This document shows, one piece after another, positions 1-6,910 of a stretch of 10,762 bases of DNA (positions are counted from its first letter, which is position 1; each line of letters opens with the position of its first letter). The translations under genes and the position numbers were made by a program. The stretch covers positions 1-10,762 of the forward strand of contig WTAK01000051.1 of the NCBI GenBank assembly GCA_013139625.1. The letters are read 5' to 3'. This stretch comes from Candidatus Delongbacteria bacterium. Lineage in GTDB: Bacteria > UBA4055. The notes below the pieces were generated by a model. It did no database searches, had not been told where the DNA came from, and saw nothing but the letters and a program-made list of their open reading frames with translations.

Positions 1-1
1 G

Positions 2-1906
2 GTAATATTATCATTCCTAACCTATTTAAGTTCAATAATTTTTGACATATTTAAGAAAAGAAGGTTTTATAAAAAGTTAACCGGATCAAAAATATTGAAT
101 TTGACAGCTTACATCCTGATTTCTATACCGTTACTTATTGGAACATATTTAATACCGTATGCACTTACAGATTTTAATTGGAAAACTGCAATAGTTTGGA
201 GTCCAATAAGTTTTCCTATTGCAATAATATTATTTATATCAATCTTATGCTTAGGTTTTCTTACTTATTTTTTATCTTTAATATTTCCATTGAATAACAG
301 ATATAAAAACCAAGCTCCGCTTATAATATCTTTAAGTTTGATTTCCGGTATTGCTAATGCAGTAGTGATTTTTATTATAACTCACTCTATAAGAAGTCAG
401 ATAAAATTTAAATACCTTTTATTTTATTTTATTTTAGCACTTTTCATATATATTGTGGGTAGAAAAGTGGTGGAGTCCAAGTTAATAAAAATAACATTAG
501 ATTTAATATATGATCTTAGATTAAAATTGCTTGATAAAATATTTACTACATCTTATCAGAAATTCGAAAAAGTGGATAGAGGAAGAGTTTATGCTACACT
601 AAATAATGACACTGCAACAATAGGTGGTTCTGCTAGTGTTATAGTTACTTTAATTACAAGTATCATTACTATTATAACCGGATTTATTTATCTAAGTTTA
701 ATTTCTTTTTGGTCAACTGCTTTGACTCTTTCTGTAATCACGATTATTGCGACATTATACTATTTTATAAGCCAAAGCAGTGTAAAATATTGGAACAAAT
801 CCCGTGATACTCATAATGTATACATGAGATTAATCAATGGATTAATAGACGGTTTTAAAGAATTAAGCATGCAAATCAATAAAAAACTTGAATATAAATC
901 GGAAGTATTAAATAGTACTGAACTATTTCGAAATTCTGAGAATGTTGCAAGGATTAAATTCTTGAACGGTTTTTTGATAGGTGAATCATTACTTATCGTA
1001 GTGCTTGGTTTTGTTAGTTTTGGTTTACCAAACATATACCCGGATATTAAAGTATATACATTATTAAGCTTTATAATGATTTTACTTTATTTAATTGGTC
1101 CGATCAATGGAGTATTAAATTCTATCCCTCAATTTATGAGATTAAGGATTTCATGGGATAGAGTTAATGGTTTTATTAAAGATATACCTAGTAATATAAA
1201 ATTAGATAAATATGTTACTTCTATTCAATCCTCAATTGAGAAAATATCTCTAGATAATGTTATGTTTGTATATAACCATGAAAATGAAGATAAAGATAAA
1301 ATATTCAGTGTTGGACCTATGAATTTCTGGGTAGAAAAAGGAGAAGTGTTATTTATTATCGGAGGAAATGGTAGCGGAAAAACTACTTTGGCAAAATTAT
1401 TGACGGGATTGTATAAACCTGATAATGGAAATATTAAAATTGACGATGAGGTTATTGATTCATCAAATTTAGGAGAATATTTCTCTGTAGTATTCAGTGA
1501 CTATCATCTTTTTGAGAAATTATATAATGTAAATTCAAAGAATAAGGGTAATTTAATTAATGATTATCTAGAATTGTTAAAAATTAAAGATAAAGTAGAA
1601 ATTAAAGATAATTCATTTACTACAATTGATTTATCAGGTGGGCAAAAGAAACGCTTGGCTTTATTTAGATGCTATATGGAAGATAAGCCGATATATTTAT
1701 TTGATGAGTTAGCTGCTGATCAGGATCCGGAATTTAGAAAATATTTTTATAGAACACTTATACCGCAAATGAAAAAAGAAGGAAAAATAATCATAGCCAT
1801 TACACACGATGATCACTATTTTGATGTTGCCGATAAAATATTAAAAATGGATATGGGTAACGTTGATTTTGTAAAAGTTAATCCACATACTGAAAAATTG
1901 AGTTAA
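2..1906 (+). CDS. Cyclic-peptide-type ABC exporter (SyrD/PvdE-like), 5'-truncated, probably the C-terminal part of a larger fusion
   Basis: Inner-membrane exporter with fused membrane and ATPase domains, of the family that exports nonribosomal peptides and siderophore precursors. The frame has no stop back to base 2; the first possible in-window start, a TTG at 95, has no Shine-Dalgarno sequence, so the gene probably begins outside the window. Numbered from that TTG, hydrophobic segments fill roughly residues 5-330, and the ATPase domain has Walker A GGNGSGKTT (423-431), family-typical FSDYHLF (467-473) in the Q-loop region, signature LSGGQKKR (513-520), Walker B YLFDE (534-538) and H-loop His571. 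SyrD-type membrane domains usually begin near my residue 72. The hydrophobic residues before that, plus another membrane segment and a KKRR cluster upstream of 95, are extra. In related proteins such segments join an N-terminal serine hydrolase to the exporter; that fusion is inferred here. The transferase gene follows 22 bp downstream. The family call is firm, the substrate is unknown. Confidence 0.88.
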   Translation, partial: VILSFLTYLSSIIFDIFKKRRFYKKLTGSKILNLTAYILISIPLLIGTYLIPYALTDFNWKTAIVWSPISFPIAIILFISILCLGFLTYFLSLIFPLNNRYKNQAPLIISLSLISGIANAVVIFIITHSIRSQIKFKYLLFYFILALFIYIVGRKVVESKLIKITLDLIYDLRLKLLDKIFTTSYQKFEKVDRGRVYATLNNDTATIGGSASVIVTLITSIITIITGFIYLSLISFWSTALTLSVITIIATLYYFISQSSVKYWNKSRDTHNVYMRLINGLIDGFKELSMQINKKLEYKSEVLNSTELFRNSENVARIKFLNGFLIGESLLIVVLGFVSFGLPNIYPDIKVYTLLSFIMILLYLIGPINGVLNSIPQFMRLRISWDRVNGFIKDIPSNIKLDKYVTSIQSSIEKISLDNVMFVYNHENEDKDKIFSVGPMNFWVEKGEVLFIIGGNGSGKTTLAKLLTGLYKPDNGNIKIDDEVIDSSNLGEYFSVVFSDYHLFEKLYNVNSKNKGNLINDYLELLKIKDKVEIKDNSFTTIDLSGGQKKRLALFRCYMEDKPIYLFDELAADQDPEFRKYFYRTLIPQMKKEGKIIIAITHDDHYFDVADKILKMDMGNVDFVKVNPHTEKLS

Positions 1907-1928
1907 AGACTTATGGAAAAATCCTGTT

Positions 1929-2624
1929 TTGATTGTTAAGATTGTTTACTTTAAAATATCAGATTATGATTTAATTTTCGATAAAGTCTCTGATTATACT
2001 TGTAAATTTTTGACTGAAGGTGAAAATCAGGTATTTAATAAATATGTTTTTAAAAGAGATAAAATCAACCTTTTATTGGGTAGAATTATAGTTCGAAAAT
2101 ATCTTGATCTGGATGTTTATGATTTTGACAAAAATCAATTTGGAAAATTGAATCATAAAGAAAATAATAAAATGTATTTTAATATTTCTCATACAGAAGG
2201 TATTGTTGCTGTTTCATTTTCTCATAATCAGAATACTGGTGTGGACGTAGAAATAATGAGAAAAATGAAAGAAGATGAATATATTTCTTTACTTAATTAC
2301 TTTGCATCAAATGACGAGAAGAATAACCTTTTTAAATTAATTGATTATGAAAATAAAATAGAAGAATTTTATAAAATATGGACAAGCAAAGAAGCATATC
2401 TTAAAGCGTTAGGTATAGGATTGGTGAATGATTTGCCAAAGGTGTGTACTATGGGGCGCAATAAAAAAACAAATACGAATTATTATAGTGAAATAATTGA
2501 AAATAAATATTATTTGTCTTGTGCTAGTATAGAAGTGAATAAACAACATAATGAGTTTGCAATACAAAGGTTAACCGAACAAGAATTGTTTGAATGGATA
2601 GACTCACCATTAGATATTATCTGA
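1929..2624 (+). CDS. 4'-phosphopantetheinyl transferase, Sfp type
   Basis: Cytoplasmic enzyme that transfers the phosphopantetheine arm of coenzyme A to a serine of carrier proteins, activating peptide or polyketide synthetases. The 231-residue length fits Sfp-type enzymes (about 220-240). Visible motifs are FNISHTEG before the metal site, GVDVE (104-108, with Asp106 and Glu108 as expected Mg ligands) and WTSKEAYLK (151-159, with Glu155 and Lys159). The frame has no ATG near its beginning. It opens after a stop at 1899-1901, and the best start is TTG at 1929 (ATT at 1932 is the alternative); neither has a clear Shine-Dalgarno sequence, so translation may be coupled to the exporter gene 22 bp upstream. 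An ATG at 1913 lies in another frame and stops after eight codons, so a small indel near the start is possible. Its place after a peptide exporter argues for a pathway-specific enzyme over an AcpS. Confidence 0.9.
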   Translation: MIVKIVYFKISDYDLIFDKVSDYTCKFLTEGENQVFNKYVFKRDKINLLLGRIIVRKYLDLDVYDFDKNQFGKLNHKENNKMYFNISHTEGIVAVSFSHNQNTGVDVEIMRKMKEDEYISLLNYFASNDEKNNLFKLIDYENKIEEFYKIWTSKEAYLKALGIGLVNDLPKVCTMGRNKKTNTNYYSEIIENKYYLSCASIEVNKQHNEFAIQRLTEQELFEWIDSPLDII

Positions 2625-2724
2625 TTTTAGTTAATTAAAAATATGTATTTTTTCACTTGCTTAAATACAGATTTTACAGTTTTTTTCTTACTCATTTGAA
2701 AATGAATGAAAAATGGAGATACAA

Positions 2725-3780
2725 ATGCGATCATTTATCGTAATAATTTTTATACTAACGACTATTTCTTTATATGCAGATGCTTGTTCTAACTTAAAAA
2801 AAGCATATGATAAAAAAATTGAAGAATGGAAAGATATTGAAATAGAAATGAAAAATGATGAAACATCAAAAAAACGATATGATGAACTATTGCCCAAATA
2901 TAATAAAAAATGGGAAGAAGCTCAAAAATTAAAAGGTGAATTGAAGCAATGTGATGAGGAATCAAAGAATGAGCACAAGGCATTTTTTAACAAGGGCATT
3001 AAGCTTAAAAAAGAAAAAAAATATGAAGATGCGTTAGTACAATTTCAAGAAGCTTTAAAAATTGAAAAAGATTTTGAAGATGCATTTAATCAAATATGCT
3101 TGGTATATATAGAGCTTGGTCGTTTTTCAGAATTTGATAAATCTATTGCAAAGATAAAAGATAAGAAGACCAAAGGAAAACTTTACCACGCTGCCGGTAA
3201 GAAGATGCTACACTCTAAACCGGATACTGCGATCAAATACTATAAGGGTATGGCAAAAGTATATAAGCCTGAAAAAGCATATTATTTGATAGCCGGTATT
3301 TATATAACGAAGAAAGATGATCCTAAGACAGCAATCACTTATTATAAAAAAGCATTAAAACTTAATAAAAAAGAGCATAAGATCTATAATGCATTGGGTG
3401 CTACGATCGTAGAATTATCGAGTAAGACAACTAATAAACTAGAAAAAGATAAGCTGCTAGATGAAGCGGCATCTGTTTTCTTAAAAGGTGTTAAACTTGG
3501 AAAGAAAAGATATAGAAAATATTATGAGATTTGTGTAAGACTTGCACAAATATATAATGCCAAAGGAAAAGCAAAGAGTGCTTTAAAGTATGCCAATATG
3601 GCCGTTAAGTACAATAAAGATAAAAAGTATAGTTTAGGTCATCTTGAAAAGGGTATAGCATTGATTAAGATGAAGCGTTACGGAGAAGCTAAACGAATGC
3701 TTAATATTGCTCAAAAAGATTTCCAAACAAAGAATTCTGTTAAATATTGGCTTGGTGAAATAAAGAAAAGAAATAAATAA
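2725..3780 (+). CDS. Secreted TPR-repeat protein of unknown function
   Basis: A protein of 351 residues with a probable Sec signal peptide: positive residue at 2, hydrophobic core about 4-16, and an Ala-Asp-Ala site at 18-20 before Cys21. The Asp at -2 makes a lipobox unlikely, so cleavage by signal peptidase I is favoured. Residues 24-82 are highly charged and probably coiled coil. From about 84 to 335 there are tetratricopeptide-like helical hairpins, clearest at 84-117 (EDALVQFQEALKIE), 184-217 (KTAITYYKKALKLN), 267-300 (KSALKYANMAVKYN) and 302-335. TPR arrays bind protein partners; no catalytic domain is visible. An ATG at 2713 is in frame, but 2725 is preferred because GGAG at 2715-2718 sits six bases before it and the signal peptide then starts at once. 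The protein is very rich in Lys and probably periplasmic. The 92-bp gap to the next gene leaves co-transcription open. Confidence 0.8.
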   Translation: MRSFIVIIFILTTISLYADACSNLKKAYDKKIEEWKDIEIEMKNDETSKKRYDELLPKYNKKWEEAQKLKGELKQCDEESKNEHKAFFNKGIKLKKEKKYEDALVQFQEALKIEKDFEDAFNQICLVYIELGRFSEFDKSIAKIKDKKTKGKLYHAAGKKMLHSKPDTAIKYYKGMAKVYKPEKAYYLIAGIYITKKDDPKTAITYYKKALKLNKKEHKIYNALGATIVELSSKTTNKLEKDKLLDEAASVFLKGVKLGKKRYRKYYEICVRLAQIYNAKGKAKSALKYANMAVKYNKDKKYSLGHLEKGIALIKMKRYGEAKRMLNIAQKDFQTKNSVKYWLGEIKKRNK

Positions 3781-3872
3781 TTATTATCATTGTTTTTCAG
3801 CAGGTCTTTATTATATTACTTAGATAGATTAGATTTTAATTTACTACATACCTTAACTTCAAGGGGGATATT

Positions 3873-4832
3873 ATGAAAAATATTTTATTAATGACTTTTA
3901 TGACACTGATACTATTTGGATGTGTTACTTCAAAGCAGTCTAGAAAAGATGAGATTAGGCGTGCAGGAAGAGAAATGGCTGAAAGAGGAGTTGTACATGA
4001 AGAATATATGGTCGATGAAAATGGTAAAGAATTTTACTCAGAAAAAGTTGAACCGCATTATTCTAAATTTCGTTGGATAAAGAACAGAAAAGCACCTGTC
4101 TATAAAGATCATAGTAAATTTGCAGATCCTGTTACATATATTTACTCTCATGAGTTTGTAGAGGTCGTTAATGGGAAATTAGGACTTGAGCTTACAAGGA
4201 TCAGGGTTTATAATAAGGAAAGAGGCTATATCGAAGGTTACACGAAGAATAAATTCTTATTTTCCGTAGATTATTATAGTGAACCTTATGAATTAACTGA
4301 GATGGAAATTCTTAGAAGAAAAGAGATAGCTGAGAAGAAACGTATGAGAGAAGAAGAGAGAGAAAGAAAAATATTAGAGATACAGAAAGAGAAAGAATAT
4401 AATGCAGCTTTAACACTAGCAAGGGATGATGCTCAAATAGTGATGAAGATGAATTACAATGAGTTAACATCATATTTCAAAGGTATTTACACAGAAGATG
4501 CGATCTATACTCAAAATGCTAAAAATACTCTTAAATTCTCAGGTAAGGGTATATCAATTTATTTTACTATGACAGAAGGTCAAATATCTGGAATTCATGC
4601 GATCAACAATAAAGACGGATTCTCAATAGAAGGAGCAAATGTATTACTTCTTGAATTACTTGGTGAAATTTTCTATTCTGTTGAAGATGTTCAGAACATA
4701 AATAAGTACATTCTGAAGAAATCAGGAGTATTCGAAAGGAGTGAATATCCAATGAGTATAAAATTTGATAATAGTAAGGTGAATCCTATTATTGAGCTGT
4801 CAATTGGTGAGTTCTCCGGAATTGAAAAATAA
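3873..4832 (+). CDS. Lipoprotein with SH3-like segment and charged coiled coil, function unknown
   Basis: Predicted lipoprotein of 319 residues. The N-terminus has a short hydrophobic stretch ending in the lipobox Leu-Phe-Gly-Cys, with Cys17 as the lipidation site. The start is supported by AAGGGGG at 3861-3867, five bases before the ATG. Residues about 73-127 (APVYKDHSKF onward, with FVEVVNGKLG and RGYIEGY) have the rhythm of a bacterial SH3-like domain, a fold often found in envelope proteins that bind peptidoglycan or peptides; this is a pattern judgement only. Residues about 143-177 are almost all Arg, Lys and Glu and should form a helix or coiled coil. The C-terminal part (180-319) is a mixed alpha/beta region I do not recognise. 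The gene end overlaps the probable start of smpB by 11 bp, so the two are very likely co-translated. Which membrane holds it is not decided by the sequence. Confidence 0.78.
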   Translation: MKNILLMTFMTLILFGCVTSKQSRKDEIRRAGREMAERGVVHEEYMVDENGKEFYSEKVEPHYSKFRWIKNRKAPVYKDHSKFADPVTYIYSHEFVEVVNGKLGLELTRIRVYNKERGYIEGYTKNKFLFSVDYYSEPYELTEMEILRRKEIAEKKRMREEERERKILEIQKEKEYNAALTLARDDAQIVMKMNYNELTSYFKGIYTEDAIYTQNAKNTLKFSGKGISIYFTMTEGQISGIHAINNKDGFSIEGANVLLLELLGEIFYSVEDVQNINKYILKKSGVFERSEYPMSIKFDNSKVNPIIELSIGEFSGIEK

Positions 4833-5298
4833 AAAAGCTAAAATACCTGACAATACTCTCGCTAGAAATAAGAAAGCATTTCATGATTATGAGATTTTAG
4901 AAAGACTAGAAGCGGGTATGGTACTGGCCGGAAGTGAAGTGAAGTCAATGAAGCAGGGTCGTATATCTCTTAAAGAAAGTTATTGTAAGTTTATCGACAA
5001 TGAACTCTATGTTATAGGAATGCATGTATCAGAGTTTAAAAACGCGAGTACTTATCAGCATGATATTACCAGGAACAGAAAGCTTTTACTGCATAAGAGA
5101 GAATTGCATAAGCTAAGCGTTAAACTGCAGAATACAGGACTTACAATTATTCCCCTCAGTGTTTACAAGAAAAAGCATTTGATAAAGATTAGTATAGGTC
5201 TGTGCAAAGGTAAGCGAGAATATGAAAAAAGACAATCCATCAAGGATCGAGAGAATAAGATCGAACTTGATAGGGTTATGAAGGATTTTAGAAAATAA
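4822..5298 (+). CDS. smpB: SsrA-binding protein SmpB
   Basis: Small RNA-binding protein that delivers tmRNA to stalled ribosomes in trans-translation. From TTG at 4822 it has 158 residues, normal for SmpB. Family hallmarks are NKKAFHDYEILERLEAGMVL near the N-terminus, GSEVKSMKQGRISLKESY after it, the central HVSEFKNAS and HDITRNRKLLLHKRE segments, IPLSVYKKKHLIKI, and the basic tail GKREYEKRQSIKDRE, which becomes helical in the ribosome decoding centre. The frame is open back to TTG at 4792, with further TTG and GTG codons at 4804 and 4807. I prefer 4822 because family members begin shortly before the NKKAFHDY block and GGTGAG lies ten bases upstream; the exact start is uncertain. The gene overlaps the lipoprotein gene by 11 bp, and its TAA lies in the A-tract of the terminator. 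The tmRNA gene is not in the window. Confidence 0.95.
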   Translation: MKNKKAKIPDNTLARNKKAFHDYEILERLEAGMVLAGSEVKSMKQGRISLKESYCKFIDNELYVIGMHVSEFKNASTYQHDITRNRKLLLHKRELHKLSVKLQNTGLTIIPLSVYKKKHLIKISIGLCKGKREYEKRQSIKDRENKIELDRVMKDFRK

Positions 5299-5330
5299 AA
5301 AAAGGTGAGAAAAATTCTCACCTTTTTTTT
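5297..5330. terminator. Bidirectional intrinsic terminator between convergent smpB and rplS
   Basis: Perfect 8-bp stem GGTGAGAA (5304-5311) / TTCTCACC (5315-5322) with an AAA loop. Seven A precede it (5297-5303) and eight T follow it (5323-5330), so it works as a Rho-independent terminator on either strand. It ends the smpB transcript on + and the ffh-rplS operon on -. It overlaps the last two bases of the smpB stop codon and lies 14 bp beyond the rplS stop. Confidence 0.93.
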
Positions 5331-5344
5331 ATGCATGTAGTAAT

Positions 5345-5698
5345 CTATGTTCTACCTTTTCTTGCTTCTTGAATTCTTGCAGATTTACCTCTTCTCTGAC
5401 GGAAGTAGAAAATTCTAGATCTTCTTACTTTACCTTCTTTAACTCTAACAATCTTATCGATCTGTGGAGAGTTAAGTGGTATAATTCTTTCAACACCTAT
5501 ACCATTAGAAATTTTTCTAATAGTAAAAGTTTTACCAACGCCTGTTCCTCTAACTTGAATAACAGTACCTGTAAAGAGCTGTATTCTCTCTTTATCCCCC
5601 TCAACGATCTTCAAGTACACATCAAGTGTATCGCCTGAATGAAAGTGAGGTATGTCTTCTCTGATCTGTTCTTGGTTTAGAGTATTAATGAAATCCAT
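5345..5698 (-). CDS. rplS: 50S ribosomal protein L19
   Basis: Large-subunit ribosomal protein that helps form a bridge to the small subunit. It has 117 residues, the usual length. Diagnostic segments are HFHSGDTLDVYLKIVEGDKE (18-37), FTGTVIQVRGTGVGKTFTIR (42-61), the GIGVERIIPLNSP block (66-78) and the basic end VRRSRIFYFRQRRGKSARI (91-109). The ATG is preceded by AGAGGT (complement of 5705-5710) six bases away. It is the last gene of the ffh-to-rplS operon, 14 bp after trmD, and is followed at once by the shared terminator. Nothing unusual is seen in the protein. Confidence 0.97.
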   Translation of the reverse strand: MDFINTLNQEQIREDIPHFHSGDTLDVYLKIVEGDKERIQLFTGTVIQVRGTGVGKTFTIRKISNGIGVERIIPLNSPQIDKIVRVKEGKVRRSRIFYFRQRRGKSARIQEARKGRT

Positions 5699-5712
5699 TA
5701 TAATACCTCTTT

Positions 5713-6393
5713 TTATTTTTTATTTATTTTTATTAACAATTCCGGTCTACTCTTTCTAGTTGTTTCCAATGAGTCATTAGCTCGCCATTCATCGATCTTC
5801 TTATGATTTCCTGATAAAAGTACTTCAGGTACCTTTAGTCCCATAAAATCACTCGGTCTGGTGTAATGTGAACAATCCAGCAAACCGTTCTCAAACGAAT
5901 CAGACAATGCTGAGTCAAGGTCAGAAATAACACCCGGTATCAATCTACAGACAGAATCCACAACTATTGCAGCAGGAAGTTCGCCACCCGTTAAGATGTA
6001 ATCTCCTACAGAAAGTTTTAGATCAATAAAGTTATCAATTCTTGCATCAATACCTTTATAATGTCCGCAAATTATTATCAAATGTCTATAATCTAGGAAT
6101 TTATGAGCTTGCTCCTGTTCGTATTTCTTACCGGTAGGAGTGGTCAGTATAATGTATGAATCCTCTTGCTTAAGCTCTATTATGGCTTTGTAAAAAGGTT
6201 CTATCTTCATTATCATTCCAGGACCGCCTCCGTAAGGAGTGTCATCCACTGTGCTATGTCTATCCTCAGTCCATTTTCTCAGGTCATGAACGACTATGTC
6301 AATCAAACCTTTATTTTTTCCGATCTTTAAGATCGAATGATCAAGAAAACCTGTGAACATATCAGGATGAATAGAAATTATATCAATTTTCAT
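5713..6393 (-). CDS. trmD: tRNA (guanine-N1)-methyltransferase TrmD
   Basis: SPOUT-class methyltransferase that uses S-adenosylmethionine to make m1G37 in tRNAs reading with G36, preventing +1 frameshifts. From ATG at 6393 it has 226 residues, slightly short for the family. Motifs are MKIDIISIHPDMF at the N-terminus, TPYGGGPGM (52-60), TTPTGKK (84-90), CGHYKGID (109-116; more often CGRYEGID), SVGDYILTGGELPA (128-141) forming the trefoil-knot cofactor site, and LLDCSHYTRP (171-180). A start five codons upstream at 6408 is possible, but TrmD normally begins with the MKIDI-like block, so 6393 is chosen. It then overlaps the end of rimM by 11 bp, which suggests translational coupling. The Lys113 and His111 variants inside the knot motif are mild departures from the common sequence and do not suggest loss of function. 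Confidence 0.96.
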   Translation of the reverse strand: MKIDIISIHPDMFTGFLDHSILKIGKNKGLIDIVVHDLRKWTEDRHSTVDDTPYGGGPGMIMKIEPFYKAIIELKQEDSYIILTTPTGKKYEQEQAHKFLDYRHLIIICGHYKGIDARIDNFIDLKLSVGDYILTGGELPAAIVVDSVCRLIPGVISDLDSALSDSFENGLLDCSHYTRPSDFMGLKVPEVLLSGNHKKIDEWRANDSLETTRKSRPELLIKINKK

Positions 6394-6910
6394 CCGGCAG
6401 CATTCCATTAATTAAAGACACTGTGATCTTTCTTTTTTCTATGTCAATCTCCTTAACGAACTGCGATATTGCAGGTATAAGGAGCTCTTTCCCTTTGTAA
6501 TTAACTACATAAATATCGTTAGAAGACATCTCAAGCACTTTGATCAATTGCCCTAACTCTTCACCTTCATCGGAATACACTTTACATTCCTTTAGATCAT
6601 CATGGTAGTAATAATCTTCAGGCAGATCAGTCTTATCATCTATATGAACAGTGATCCTGTATCCCATTAGTTCCTGAGCCTTTTCGATAGAATTTATTCC
6701 ATCCAGTTTAACAGTTATTTTTTTATTGTTATAAACAATATTTGTAACTTTAACTGTCATAGGTGAACTGTATTCTTTCGTTAGAAAAAATTCTTCCATC
6801 TTTTTGAATCTCTCAGGAAAGGTAGTTAATGGTACTATTGTCAATGAGCCGTCGATCTTTGTTGTCTTACCAATGATCCCAATAAATATATAGTCATCGG
6901 GATTTAGCAT
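6383..6910 (-). CDS. rimM: 16S rRNA processing protein RimM
   Basis: Ribosome-assembly factor that binds S19 and helps the 30S head mature. It has 175 residues, the usual size. The N-terminal RimM barrel begins with FIGIIGKTTKIDGSLTIVPL (9-28) and includes RFKKMEEFFL and GINSIEKAQELMGYRI (71-86). The C-terminal PRC-barrel-like half begins with YYYHDDLKECKVY (100-112) and continues with GEELGQLIKVLEMSSNDIYV and the ELLIPAI segment (142-148). The usual GxHGIKGE pattern is replaced by GKTTKIDGS, a divergent but recognisable form. Its ATG shares one base with the rpsP stop codon, a TAATG junction typical of termination-reinitiation coupling, and its own end overlaps trmD. No KH-domain gene lies between rpsP and rimM, although many bacteria have one there. 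Confidence 0.95.
   Translation of the reverse strand: MLNPDDYIFIGIIGKTTKIDGSLTIVPLTTFPERFKKMEEFFLTKEYSSPMTVKVTNIVYNNKKITVKLDGINSIEKAQELMGYRITVHIDDKTDLPEDYYYHDDLKECKVYSDEGEELGQLIKVLEMSSNDIYVVNYKGKELLIPAISQFVKEIDIEKRKITVSLINGMLPDEN

Noticed and set aside
811..1035. Minus-strand open frame inside the exporter gene
   Set aside because: It is antisense to the membrane domain of the exporter and lacks a ribosome binding site.
2637..2690. Possible terminator after the transferase gene
   Set aside because: There is an AT-only stem (AAAAAT/ATTTTT, 2637-2652), a 6-bp stem with a long loop (2645-2668) and a T-run at 2680-2686, but no GC-containing stem next to a T-run. Chance is likely in such AT-rich DNA.
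2692..2705. Inverted repeat TCATTT-GA-AAATGA before the TPR gene, possible operator
   Set aside because: It is short and AT-rich, with no second copy and no regulator nearby.
2688..2983. Two minus-strand open frames
   Set aside because: Both are shadows of the Lys-rich start of the TPR gene; their translations are Ser/Phe- or His/Ile-rich with no family resemblance.
3781..3872. Promoter-like TTGTTT and TATATT boxes ahead of the lipoprotein gene
   Set aside because: The spacing (16) is acceptable, but the -35 match is poor and the region is AT-rich, so it was not called.
5369..5638. Open frame of 89 codons on the + strand
   Set aside because: It is antisense to rplS, which is unmistakable.
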